Source: Roseburia sp. 499 (GTDB taxonomy: Bacteria; Bacillota; Clostridia; Lachnospirales; Lachnospiraceae). Taken from it: a stretch of 64,000 bases of DNA. This document shows, piece by piece, positions 29,684-38,169 of the stretch (positions are counted from its first letter, which is position 1; every line of letters begins with the position of its first letter). The stretch lies in NCBI RefSeq assembly GCF_001940225.2, contig NZ_CP135164.1, positions 2,728,001 through 2,792,000 of the forward strand. The letters run 5' to 3'. The position numbers and the translations under genes were made by a program. The notes beneath the pieces were generated by a model. The model had not been told where the DNA came from. It did no database searches and worked only from the letters and a program-made list of their open reading frames with translations.

Positions 29684-30141
29684 AACTTTTTCCTCTTTTC
29701 TGCCAGTCTTTCCACCAGCGGTTTATAGTAATTTCTGGATACATAAATCTGTTTGTGGCTGTGCACAAATTCCACAACACTGGATGCGGTCAGATTCCGG
29801 GTAATAGAATAAATCGGTTCAAGATTAACAATTGCAGACTTTGAAATTCGCATAAAGGAACCGGGAAGTAATTCTTCTAATTCGTACAACTTATATTCCG
29901 TTTCCAGCATCTTGTCTCTGGTATGGGCAAATACCGTTTTATTTTCCGTTTCAAAAAATAGAATTTCTTCTAAAGGCAGATAATATTCGGTATCACCATT
30001 TTTCAAAGCTATTTGTTGTTTTCCTCTGGTCTGTTCCATGATTGCAGCCTGTATTTTTAAAATCTGTTCATCCATTCTGCTACATCGGATTACAACCTCT
30101 TCTTCCTGCAATTCTTCTTCAATCTCGATTCTGACTTTCAT
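29680..30141 (-). CDS. LytTR-family DNA-binding regulator
   Basis: A 153-aa protein without a receiver domain; residues 50-150 form a LytTR domain (EYYLPLEEILFFETENKTVFAHT ... SFMRISKSAIVNLEPIYSI). It is the first gene of a five-gene operon (LytTR, LiaF-like, DUF3783, dgt, fruK). ATG 30141 follows GGGAGGAA; the longer frame starts inside that site. It probably autoregulates with the LiaF-like protein. Confidence 0.9.
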   Translation of the reverse strand: MKVRIEIEEELQEEEVVIRCSRMDEQILKIQAAIMEQTRGKQQIALKNGDTEYYLPLEEILFFETENKTVFAHTRDKMLETEYKLYELEELLPGSFMRISKSAIVNLEPIYSITRNLTASSVVEFVHSHKQIYVSRNYYKPLVERLAEKRKKL

Positions 30142-30309
30142 CACTCGTTCCTCCCATGAGACCATTATAGCAAGCCCTTAAAAGATGTAAATAGAAAAAT
30201 ACCAAGTGGTTTGTTTTCCAAACCAACAGGTAAATTTTTCATCCCAAAATTTCACTATTCTGTTTCCATTGCATATTATGTTAAGAACCACGCAGTTTGG
30301 AGGAACCCT

Positions 30310-31179
30310 ATGTCAATATCGCAGATTACCATTTTGGGCGGTGACCTTCGTCAAGCCTATGCTGCAGAGTATCTCTCTCTTTGCGGTTATCAGATTACTT
30401 GCTTTCAAACACCGGATTTCCCTTATAACAGTAACATATACCTTGGAGAATCTTTGAAACAAGCCCTAGATACCCAGGTTCTCTTCCTGCCCACACCTTT
30501 TTCCCAGGATGGCGTTCATCTGTTTCAGAAAAATTCATCCTCTCCCCCTATTACAATCGAAAAATTGTTTCAACAAATTTCCCAGCATATGATCGTTTTT
30601 CACAATGGTATCCCTCTCCCCCTTCAGGAACAGTTGAAGGCACGGGACTGTAGACTGTATTCTCTTTCCGACTCCTCAGAATTTACGGAAATAAATGCAC
30701 GGCTCACTGCAGAAGGACTTCTTTCAGAGGTTATCCGTTACACGCCTTTTTCTCTGCAAAACACCGCTACTTTGTTATTGGGATATGGCAAATGCGGAAA
30801 CGCCATTGGTCCACTGTTTTCTGCCTTGGGCACGCGTGTTTACGTACTGGAACGTGAAGTCGCAAAACAGCTACAAGCTGAAGAAAATGGGTTATTAGCG
30901 CTTTCTGATTCTGAAAAAACTACAATCCTTCCACACTGTGACCTGGTCATCAATACCATCCCGCAACAAGTACTAAGTGAACAGGAATTGAAACTTTTAC
31001 CCGGAGACTGCCATATCTTCGACATTGCTTCCGCCCCATTCGGCTTCTCTGCAGATATTACTGTTACATTCTCTCTGCCCTGTTTTCGCCTGCCGGGACT
31101 TCCCGGAAAGTTCCATCCAAAGACAGCAGGTATTACAGCCGGCAAAGCCATAGAAAGGATGATACATCATGATTTATAA
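30310..31179 (+). CDS. dpaA: Dipicolinate synthase subunit A
   Basis: With DpaB it makes dipicolinic acid, the calcium chelator of the spore core, in the mother cell. The 289-aa protein starts ITILGGDLRQAYAAEYLS and has a Rossmann motif LLGYGKCGNAIGPLFSALG. ATG 30310 is chosen because GGAGG lies 6 bases before it; the open frame extends 33 codons upstream without a site. A mother-cell sigma-K promoter would be expected but I cannot identify one confidently. The stop overlaps the dpaB start by 11 bases. Confidence 0.95.
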   Translation: MSISQITILGGDLRQAYAAEYLSLCGYQITCFQTPDFPYNSNIYLGESLKQALDTQVLFLPTPFSQDGVHLFQKNSSSPPITIEKLFQQISQHMIVFHNGIPLPLQEQLKARDCRLYSLSDSSEFTEINARLTAEGLLSEVIRYTPFSLQNTATLLLGYGKCGNAIGPLFSALGTRVYVLEREVAKQLQAEENGLLALSDSEKTTILPHCDLVINTIPQQVLSEQELKLLPGDCHIFDIASAPFGFSADITVTFSLPCFRLPGLPGKFHPKTAGITAGKAIERMIHHDL

Positions 31180-31762
31180 TTTTCAAGGCAAATCCATCGG
31201 AATTGGATTTACCGGTTCTTTCTGTACTTACGAAAAAGTTTTTCACGCGTTAGAAGAACTAAAACAAACAGGAGCCAGCCTTCTTCCGGTATTTTCGGTT
31301 CATGCTGCTACATTAGATTCACGCTTTGGAACCAGTCTTGAATTTCTGGAGCGCGCACGAAAATTAACAGGAAAAGACCCTATTACTACGATTCCACAAG
31401 CAGAACCTATCGGCCCAAAAGGTCTTATGGATATTATGGTCATTGCTCCTTGCACCGGAAACACTCTTTCCAAGTTAGCAAACGGTATCTCCGATACCCC
31501 TGTGCTAATGGCCGCCAAATCACACCTTCGAAATAATCGTCCTCTGGTTATCTCTCTTTCCACCAATGACGCTCTGGGCATGAACCTGAAAAATATCGGT
31601 ATTCTCCTAAATACAAAAAATATCTATTTTGTTCCCTTTGGACAGGACAATTTTAAGGCAAAACCGAACTCCATGACCGCCTTTACGGAACTTCTGCCGG
31701 AAACCATTGCACATGCCTTGAATCATCAACAGATTCAGCCCGTTATCCGAAGTCCGCACTAG
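31169..31762 (+). CDS. dpaB: Dipicolinate synthase subunit B
   Basis: The 197-aa flavoprotein-like partner of DpaA. It has IGIGFTGSFCTYEKV at the start and the flavin-binding region MVIAPCTGNTLSKLANGISDTPVLMAAKSHLRN. It is translated in coupling with dpaA. Its stop overlaps the stop of the convergent GH25 gene by 4 bases, leaving no space for a separate terminator. Confidence 0.95.
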   Translation: MIYNFQGKSIGIGFTGSFCTYEKVFHALEELKQTGASLLPVFSVHAATLDSRFGTSLEFLERARKLTGKDPITTIPQAEPIGPKGLMDIMVIAPCTGNTLSKLANGISDTPVLMAAKSHLRNNRPLVISLSTNDALGMNLKNIGILLNTKNIYFVPFGQDNFKAKPNSMTAFTELLPETIAHALNHQQIQPVIRSPH

Positions 31763-32706
31763 TCTTTGGGAAACCAGATATTAAGGTCTACATTCCCCTC
31801 GATTCCATCTACCTGCCCTGTTTCTGTGTACTGCCACATTTCAAAGGTATATGGATACAGGGGATTTTCCTGATAATCTGCATACCATATGGAATAATCG
31901 CCAAGACGCTCTAACTGTAATTTAGTCGTAAGCCATTTTGCATTGGCATAAATCATTGGTTCATATCCGTATTCCTTAATCTTTTCGCAAAAGGCAATGG
32001 TAATATCTGTAAGCTCCTCCGGCTTTATATTGTCCGTTCTTGCCGCATCTCCTTTTATTTTTTCCGTGTCAAAAGCAACAGGACAAGTCAACTCATATTC
32101 CTTACACTCTTGATATACAAAGTCTGCTTCTTCCCTTGCCTCTTCTTCACTTACTGCCTGGGAAAAGAAATAAACGCCCGTGTCCAGCCCTGCTGCCTGT
32201 GCTTCCTGTATGTACTGGTGAAACTTTTCATCCACCACAAGTTTTCCTTCTTCACTGTAGCCACGGAATCCCAAACGAAGCATAACAAAATCAATTCCAG
32301 AGTTTTTTACTTTTGCCCAATCAATATCACCCTGAAAATAAGATACATCTATACCAATTCGTGATACCTTCCCTTCTCCATCAATATAGTATTTGTATCC
32401 ATCCTTTTCATGAAGATTATTCCAATCGTAAATATGATTGGGAACATTTGCAAGATAAGGAACCTGCATATAGCCATCTTCAATATCATAAATCAACAAC
32501 GGACTTGCTGTTCCTGCCTCTTTCTGTTTCTCCGTTTTCTCTACCGATTCTCCACCTGTTTTTACAGATTCCTCTGCGGAAGAAACATTTGTTTCTTCTC
32601 TCTTTTCTCCCTCTTCTTTCGTAAAAATTTCCTTCCCCATAAAGATTCCGGTTACCAATGCAAATAACGCTATTCCGGACATTAACATTGCATATTTTTT
32701 CCTCAT
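31759..32706 (-). CDS. GH25 lysozyme-like muramidase, membrane-anchored
   Basis: Probably cleaves the N-acetylmuramic acid linkage of peptidoglycan outside the cell. The 315-aa protein has an N-terminal membrane helix (about residues 5-22), an acidic spacer of about 50 residues, and a GH25 domain with GIDVSYFQGDIDW, the catalytic Asp and Glu in CPVAFDTEKI, and EMWQYTETGQVDGIEGNVDLN. ATG 32706 is preferred over the overlapping GTG. It is 15 bases after the sigma-like gene. Confidence 0.93.
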   Translation of the reverse strand: MRKKYAMLMSGIALFALVTGIFMGKEIFTKEEGEKREETNVSSAEESVKTGGESVEKTEKQKEAGTASPLLIYDIEDGYMQVPYLANVPNHIYDWNNLHEKDGYKYYIDGEGKVSRIGIDVSYFQGDIDWAKVKNSGIDFVMLRLGFRGYSEEGKLVVDEKFHQYIQEAQAAGLDTGVYFFSQAVSEEEAREEADFVYQECKEYELTCPVAFDTEKIKGDAARTDNIKPEELTDITIAFCEKIKEYGYEPMIYANAKWLTTKLQLERLGDYSIWYADYQENPLYPYTFEMWQYTETGQVDGIEGNVDLNIWFPKD

Positions 32707-32721
32707 AGACACCCTCTGATT

Positions 32722-33480
32722 CTATTCTCCCTGCTTCACTTCTTTTGCCAGCGAAACAATATCTGCAATCTCTTCCTCCGGAATCTTGGTATATTCGGCA
32801 AGCTGACGAATGGACGGTTCTGTTCCAAGCTCTTTTGCCAACGCTTCCTTTGCCTCATGCACCAAGCTTACCTTAGCAAGAATAGAATTCTCCTGCTCTC
32901 CTTCTCCGCTTTCTCCGTCTACATATTCTTCAATGGATTTTTTTACTAACTGTTCTAATGCATTTTTCGGATCTGACTCTTTCTTTCCCAAAAGAGATTG
33001 TAATCCCATCAAAAGACCAATATTTCCCTCCTGTACCATATCATCCAACAGTACATCATCTACATTATATTCTGAAGCAATCTCTACTACCTTTTTCAAC
33101 CACTGGTTAGAAATCTCTGCTATTACCTGTTCTTCACCGTTTGCTAGTCTTTCATACAGTACAGCCTCCTGCGCTTCGCTTATCTTTGGTATATCACCAA
33201 GCTCATCTAAATACATCTGAAAACGAGGAGAAACCTGTTTTTCCTCTGAGGAATCTTCCTTCTTGGATTCTTCTACTACTTCCGGTTCTGTTTCTTCAGT
33301 GGAGCTATTTTCCTCCTGCGGGTGCAATAAATACTGGTATACCATTTCTTCCTGTTCCTTGGTCAACTCCATATCCTTGAAGTAAGTCTGTATCTCTTCC
33401 TTTGATAAAGGCGTAAGAGAGGTTCTTGCCACCTCCTGTACGGAATGAAGTGTTTCCATAAATGCTATTTTGTCTAACAT
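32722..33480 (-). CDS. Truncated sigma-70-like protein
   Basis: A 252-aa protein built from partial sigma-70 modules: a region 1.2-like segment (SPRFQMYLDELGDIPKISEAQE, about residues 84-106), a region 2.1/2.2-like segment (DDMVQEGNIGLLMGLQSLL), and a region 3-like segment (ALAKELGTEPSIRQLAEYTKIPEEEI). The promoter-melting region 2.3/2.4 and the whole of region 4 are absent, so it should not work as a normal sigma factor. It could bind core polymerase without promoter recognition. It lies upstream of the GH25 gene in one unit. The first 80 residues are acidic and of unknown role. Confidence 0.75.
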   Translation of the reverse strand: MLDKIAFMETLHSVQEVARTSLTPLSKEEIQTYFKDMELTKEQEEMVYQYLLHPQEENSSTEETEPEVVEESKKEDSSEEKQVSPRFQMYLDELGDIPKISEAQEAVLYERLANGEEQVIAEISNQWLKKVVEIASEYNVDDVLLDDMVQEGNIGLLMGLQSLLGKKESDPKNALEQLVKKSIEEYVDGESGEGEQENSILAKVSLVHEAKEALAKELGTEPSIRQLAEYTKIPEEEIADIVSLAKEVKQGE

Positions 33481-33633
33481 AAATCTATTTCCTTTTCTTT
33501 CTATTTTTGCATAAACGCTCTTTATTATTATATTTCATCTTGTTTGAAAACATGTCCTAATTCTATCATAAAAAGGGGGATTTTTCCATAAAAAGCTAGT
33601 CACAACCCAAACATATAAAATCTATTTTAAAAA

Positions 33634-33666
33634 GAAGGTAACAAATTACACATATTCGTTACCTTC
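33634..33666 (-). terminator. Terminator after the DUF4160 gene
   Basis: A 9-bp perfect stem, GAAGGTAAC (33634-33642) with GTTACCTTC (33658-33666), is followed by TTTTT on the minus strand. Confidence 0.85.
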
Positions 33667-33670
33667 CACT

Positions 33671-33949
33671 TTAGCAATAAAATTTTATTTCATCTACCAA
33701 GAAGAATTTTTTCCACTCTGAACAAATCAAAAAAAACTGTGCTGCCACAAAATCCAACAATTCATTTAACTCTTTCGTTGGAATATTACTTCCGTTATTA
33801 GCCAATATACAACCACCAGCTTTTGTGAGCCAGACCTTTGTTCCATTGGAAGCAGGCTTTCCCTTGGTTATATGAACATGAATTGGTTCTCCATTTTCAT
33901 TTGACCAAAAATATATTTTATATCCTGCAACAGTAAATAAATTAGGCAA
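33671..33949 (-). CDS. DUF4160 protein
   Basis: A 92-aa protein with the family pattern (F)TVAGYKIYFWSNENGEPIHVHITKG. The function is unknown; DUF4160 genes often lie in pairs beside DUF2442 genes and have been suspected as toxin-antitoxin-like modules. A TTG at 33949 with GGAGG 8 bases upstream fits the usual family start; ATG starts further upstream (near 33970) are possible but lack a site. It overlaps the preceding gene by 8 bases. Confidence 0.7.
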   Translation of the reverse strand: MPNLFTVAGYKIYFWSNENGEPIHVHITKGKPASNGTKVWLTKAGGCILANNGSNIPTKELNELLDFVAAQFFLICSEWKKFFLVDEIKFYC

Positions 33950-34211
33950 TATTGATTCCTCCATTTGCTGCATATTTATATAACAGATGTGCATTGTTTT
34001 GTAATAGTTGTTCAAAAACATGTATCTCTTCGTCAGAGTAACCTTCTCTAAAAATCCATTTATAATCAGGAAGTTCACACCTAGCAGAATCAAATCCATT
34101 CTCTGTTGGACGCTCAAAATTTACTACTACCTTTTGTCTGCCATCCTCTTCAATAATTTGGGAATGCACAATCTCCGTTTCATCGGCTAAAGTCATATAT
34201 GGGTACATCAT
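33942..34211 (-). CDS. Hypothetical protein paired with DUF4160
   Basis: An 89-aa acidic protein (YMTLADETEIVHSQIIEEDGRQKVVVNFERPTENGFDSARCELPDYKW...). The position before and overlap with a DUF4160 gene resemble DUF2442/DUF4160 pairs, but the sequence is not a clear DUF2442. GAGG lies 8 bases before the ATG. No function is known. Confidence 0.65.
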   Translation of the reverse strand: MMYPYMTLADETEIVHSQIIEEDGRQKVVVNFERPTENGFDSARCELPDYKWIFREGYSDEEIHVFEQLLQNNAHLLYKYAANGGINIA

Positions 34212-34306
34212 AACACATTACCTCCTCATTTACTTTCTTTCTATTCTTATTATACTATCCTTTCCTCTAAAAAAAAATCATATTTTTTAATGTCTATTAT
34301 CTTTCT

Positions 34307-35074
34307 TTAACTAATGAATTTTTCTAAATTTTCTCCAAAAACATATCTACTTCGCTTTATCGTTCCTTTCCCATGCTGCACTGCCTGCCTTGGGCAACTA
34401 TGGATACACTTTAAACAAAAAGAACAATTCTCTTTCCACACCGGTTTATTATTTTCCATAACAATAGCCTGACACGGACAATTTTTCTCGCAATATCCAC
34501 ATCCTGTACATTCTTCTGTTACATAAAATTTTTTTCTATGATCTGTACATTTATATGCCTTATGAACAATTGGTTTTATAGTTGTTCCAATTATATCTCC
34601 TATTTTTGTTTGCTTTTGTTCCTCTATATCATGAATGATTTTTTCTGTCTTTGCTCTTGCTTTTTGACAAATTTCCTCCTGTTTTTCTTTTCCTGCAATA
34701 TCATAACCCACCACATAATTGTCTACCATCTTGACTTCATAGGTTGCATCCAAATACATATCTTTTTTTAATAAAAGTTTTTCTAAATCCTTAAGACCAT
34801 TATGCGCTTCCAGTCCATAAGTAGAAACTCCATAAATATAATTGTTATCTTTCACCTTTATCTTCATTTTCCGTACAAACTCTTCCACCAGCATCGGCAT
34901 CCCCCACCAATAAATTGGAAAAACAAAGCCTAAATTTTCCCCTTCTCTCAATATGTATTCTGTGTTCTTGTTTATTTCAGACTTGGTTATGTTAATTGTT
35001 ATATCGTTAGTTGCATCCCCAATTGCTTTTGCTACATACTGAGAATTTCCTGTTCCGCTAAAATAAAAAATCAT
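34307..35074 (-). CDS. EFR1-family flavodoxin/ferredoxin protein
   Basis: A 255-aa electron-transfer protein: a flavodoxin-like domain with FSGTGNSQYVAKAI (FMN phosphate loop) at residues 5-18, then a ferredoxin domain with two 4Fe-4S motifs, CTGCGYCEKNCPC and CSFCLKCIHSCPRQA. The family is common in gut anaerobes; its redox partner is unknown. It overlaps the preceding gene by 4 bases (ATGA) and is third in a MarR-led operon. Confidence 0.93.
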   Translation of the reverse strand: MIFYFSGTGNSQYVAKAIGDATNDITINITKSEINKNTEYILREGENLGFVFPIYWWGMPMLVEEFVRKMKIKVKDNNYIYGVSTYGLEAHNGLKDLEKLLLKKDMYLDATYEVKMVDNYVVGYDIAGKEKQEEICQKARAKTEKIIHDIEEQKQTKIGDIIGTTIKPIVHKAYKCTDHRKKFYVTEECTGCGYCEKNCPCQAIVMENNKPVWKENCSFCLKCIHSCPRQAVQHGKGTIKRSRYVFGENLEKFIS

Positions 35075-35334
35075 GACTTTTTACCTTTCTTACATATAAT
35101 GTGTTTAAAACTTATTTTCTCTTTCAACGCGTCCATAAGACTTTTACCCAAAAGTGCTCCGCCTGCATAAAATAAAATCTCACTACTCCCCCACATTACA
35201 GCTGTAATTCCCGTAATCACACAAGCAGAAAGTGGTAAACACACATTGAACGGCAATAGGGCAAACAAAACACAAGAAACTATAACCATTCCTAATCCCA
35301 CTTTTTGGATTCCTGTATATTTTTTATTTTTCAT
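35071..35334 (-). CDS. Small two-helix membrane protein
   Basis: An 87-aa protein with two hydrophobic helices (VGLGMVIVSCVLFALLPFNV and a segment ending EILFYAGGALLGKSLM). It resembles the short 'transporter suffix' proteins found after transporter genes, but no transporter is present here. It lies between marR and the EFR1 gene in one operon. Confidence 0.7.
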   Translation of the reverse strand: MKNKKYTGIQKVGLGMVIVSCVLFALLPFNVCLPLSACVITGITAVMWGSSEILFYAGGALLGKSLMDALKEKISFKHIICKKGKKS

Positions 35335-35340
35335 CTTATG

Positions 35341-35778
35341 TTACTCCTTCTTTTCTTCCATTTTTTCCACTAACATCTGTAATACATTTTCTATAAATTG
35401 TTGTTCTTCTTTTGTTTTGCAAAAATTCCCTATCGCTTCTGTTACACCACGATACACCTCCCGATCCCCATTCAGAATATCCTTCCCCTTTTGTGTCAGT
35501 GATACAAAATATACCCTCTTGTCCTCTTCTGACTGATTTTTTACAACTAATCCCATATTACACAGCTTTCGTACAATCGCTGTGACTCCCGGCTTTGTAA
35601 GATTTAGTGCTGATGCTATCGTGGAAAAATTAGGTTCTCCCAAGGATTCGATTACATACAAATAATAATAATCATTATTGGTAAACTTACTCTGTTCTGT
35701 CTCGCCCAGTGTTTTACCCAAATTACGAATGCATTCTCCCCATAGTAAATTAACCAGAAGCGCAAACTTTTCCTCCAT
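35341..35778 (-). CDS. MarR-family transcriptional regulator
   Basis: A 145-aa winged-helix protein with the helix-turn-helix in LGEPNFSTIASALNLTKPGVTAIVRKLCNMGLV and wing EEDKRVYFVSLTQKGKDIL. It heads an operon with a small membrane protein and EFR1, and a large inverted repeat just upstream is a likely own operator. The effector is unknown. Confidence 0.93.
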   Translation of the reverse strand: MEEKFALLVNLLWGECIRNLGKTLGETEQSKFTNNDYYYLYVIESLGEPNFSTIASALNLTKPGVTAIVRKLCNMGLVVKNQSEEDKRVYFVSLTQKGKDILNGDREVYRGVTEAIGNFCKTKEEQQFIENVLQMLVEKMEEKKE

Positions 35779-35798
35779 ACTTTCCGCCTTTCCTTTTC

Positions 35799-35842
35799 GT
35801 TAACTATATTTAATTAAATTATTTTAACTAAATATAGTTAAC
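35799..35842 (-). promoter_or_regulatory. Probable MarR operator
   Basis: A perfect 14-bp inverted repeat, GTTAACTATATTTA (35799-35812) with TAAATATAGTTAAC (35829-35842), lies 21 bases before the marR start. Size and symmetry fit a dimeric MarR repressor; the promoter should overlap it. Confidence 0.75.
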
Positions 35843-35880
35843 CATTTTTCTCCAATATTGTCAACATTTTTTTCAAATAG

Positions 35881-35917
35881 AAAAAAGTGCAATAGAATCA
35901 CCTTTTCTACTGCACTT
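35881..35917 (-). terminator. Terminator of the downstream ABC operon
   Basis: Stem AAGTGCA-A-TAGAA (35885-35897) with TTCTA-C-TGCACTT (35905-35917) is followed on the minus strand by six T. It lies after the last permease gene. Confidence 0.85.
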
Positions 35918-35940
35918 CTCTTATATTACATATCTAATTT

Positions 35941-36978
35941 TCAAAATAATCTCAAATAAATTCCCACCGGGAAAAAGCATCCAAGATACCCTAACGCCGG
36001 AACATACTCTGCCACATTCATAAATACCGGACAAAGCAACAAGTTGCCAACCACTAACGTCATAATCCAAGAGGCATATGTCGTTCCATTTCGGAAAAGT
36101 TTTCCAACAAAAAGCATCCAAATTCCTAAGACAACTACAAACAACATCATTCCTAAAATCTCTTTTAGAATAAATGCTCCATTTCCTGTTGAAAAAATCA
36201 AAATCAGGCAGGCAAGCGCCGGCACCGTAGCTGCCGATACATACCGAAGAAATTCAAAACATATTTCCTCTCTTTTCGTCAAGGCTTTTTCAAACATACA
36301 ATCCCGCTGTTCAAACTTCTTCCCATGTTCAATCAATATCATTACAAAAATAAGCAATACTGCCATTCCACGAACAGGAAAGGTAGATGATGTATTCTCT
36401 GTTCCCTTTGCATTCCCTGCAACTTCTTCAAAGTCAATGCGAAATAGCTCATCACTGTTCAAAAATTCTTGATTTTTTTCTAACAAAGCCTCGGAAATCT
36501 CTTCGCTTTCTCTTCCAAAAACCTGTTCTTCCTGCTCTAGCAGAATCTCTTCACTATATCGTTCCAAAAATGCCGCAAACACGGTTTCCCGCGCAACTGC
36601 TCCCTTCGTCGTGAGCGGTGTTGTAATTGATGTAATCAGTTTCTTCTTTTTCCCTTTTTTCAGGTCTTGTTCCAGCCCTTTTTCAAAAATGAAGCCACTC
36701 TCCAACTTTCCGGTAAGTACCTCCTGCTGCATCTCTTCCTCGTTTTCATAAACTTCGAATTGAAATACGCTTTCCCCATTCTGAAGCTCATCTACGATAT
36801 CTTGTGCAAATTTCCCATCTTTATTACAAAGACCAATCACCGTATTATTGATGTCCGGAATTCTAATTTGCCCAATCAAAAGCACTACCAACACCATTCC
36901 CGCAAGTTGCAACCAGCTACTTTTCCTTTTTTCCCAGGTCTTCAACAAGAGCCGATACCAAGTTATGTATTTTTCCAT
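35941..36978 (-). CDS. ABC-2 type permease
   Basis: A 345-aa membrane protein with one N-terminal helix, a long extracellular segment (about 50-185) and five C-terminal helices, the ABC-2 (YhgE/NodJ-like) layout. It overlaps the start of the operon's previous permease by 16 bases. GGAG is upstream of the ATG. The substrate is unknown. Confidence 0.85.
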   Translation of the reverse strand: MEKYITWYRLLLKTWEKRKSSWLQLAGMVLVVLLIGQIRIPDINNTVIGLCNKDGKFAQDIVDELQNGESVFQFEVYENEEEMQQEVLTGKLESGFIFEKGLEQDLKKGKKKKLITSITTPLTTKGAVARETVFAAFLERYSEEILLEQEEQVFGRESEEISEALLEKNQEFLNSDELFRIDFEEVAGNAKGTENTSSTFPVRGMAVLLIFVMILIEHGKKFEQRDCMFEKALTKREEICFEFLRYVSAATVPALACLILIFSTGNGAFILKEILGMMLFVVVLGIWMLFVGKLFRNGTTYASWIMTLVVGNLLLCPVFMNVAEYVPALGYLGCFFPVGIYLRLF

Positions 36979-38168
36979 GACGCTACCGCTCCTATCCCTG
37001 TTGCAGCCAGCACAATCACTGCCTGTACCAATAATAATTCTGCATTAATTTGCCCGAAAACTGCTTGAGCAGCATACTGATTCCAAAAGGATAAAGGCAA
37101 ATATTTTCCTATTTTTCCTGCAATCTCAGGTAGATAGGCTACCGGTATCACAGAACCAGAACACAAAATCATAAAAACATTAACTGCAAAAACAATCACT
37201 GCCCCTTGTCCATTTTTACCTGAAACAGCATACAACATATGAAAATATGCCGCAATAGCAAGACACTGCGGAATCAAATATAACAACGTCTGCCCATCAA
37301 ACAGAAAAAGAGAGACATTCATTTTTTCCGAAATAAAACATGCCACTCCATAAAAGACCACACTAAGCAACCACAAAAGATTTGCCATTATCACAATCTT
37401 TATGATAGAAATCTTCCATGGTCCCACACCGGATATTTTCAATTTATCCTCGACAGCCTTGGTCTTTTTCCGATATAAAAAGCTGCAATTCAAACCGGTC
37501 ATCAGAAGAAATAAGGTAATAGCCGCACTGAAATAGTATTCATGAAGTTCCATTTCCCCCAATGCAGAACACACATTCAAAGCAAAAACGCGTCCACGGT
37601 AAAAAGCTTCCTCTATGTATATTTCAGAAATCACATCACCAATTTTACGCTGAGACAATTCTGCCGAATATTCCTTACCTACATGAAGCATGGAGTAAAC
37701 CCCCGCTTCTGATGTACGAAGCAGTGAAACTCCATCTGTCAGCAATTCCTGAAACACCTTTTGGTTCAACGAAGCCTCTTCTGAAACATATACCGTAACC
37801 GGAGTATTATAACCATTATCTACATCTTCATAAAAATCTTCCGGCAAAACAATGGCTGCTGCAAGCTCATTCTGTGCTAAAAGTTTCTTTGCCTCTGTCT
37901 CATCCACATACACAAAATCACAGATACTTTCTACGCTCTCCATAGTTGAAACTACTTTGGTAATTATCTTTACCTTTTCGTCTTCTTCATCAACTACCAT
38001 TCCGACCTTTACCGGCTCAAATATACGGGACTGAAATACAAAATGACTCACTGCACATGTACCGGCAATTATCAGTATTAGCATCATCAAGGTACTGCCG
38101 AATGACTTCAACAGTACCTTGATGCTTTTTTTATATTCAAGTAAAAAATAGGTGAAAAATGTTCTCAT
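36963..38168 (-). CDS. ABC-2 type permease with large extracellular loop
   Basis: A 401-aa permease with an N-terminal helix, about 170 extracellular residues (starting MVVDEEDEKVKIITKVVSTMESVESICDF), and five or six C-terminal helices. The ATG at 38168 follows directly after the stop of the repeat protein gene (TAAAATG), indicating coupling; an earlier TTG start would overlap that gene. With the next permease it would form the channel for the ATPase at 39810. Confidence 0.85.
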   Translation of the reverse strand: MRTFFTYFLLEYKKSIKVLLKSFGSTLMMLILIIAGTCAVSHFVFQSRIFEPVKVGMVVDEEDEKVKIITKVVSTMESVESICDFVYVDETEAKKLLAQNELAAAIVLPEDFYEDVDNGYNTPVTVYVSEEASLNQKVFQELLTDGVSLLRTSEAGVYSMLHVGKEYSAELSQRKIGDVISEIYIEEAFYRGRVFALNVCSALGEMELHEYYFSAAITLFLLMTGLNCSFLYRKKTKAVEDKLKISGVGPWKISIIKIVIMANLLWLLSVVFYGVACFISEKMNVSLFLFDGQTLLYLIPQCLAIAAYFHMLYAVSGKNGQGAVIVFAVNVFMILCSGSVIPVAYLPEIAGKIGKYLPLSFWNQYAAQAVFGQINAELLLVQAVIVLAATGIGAVASWKNT

Positions 38169-38169
38169 T

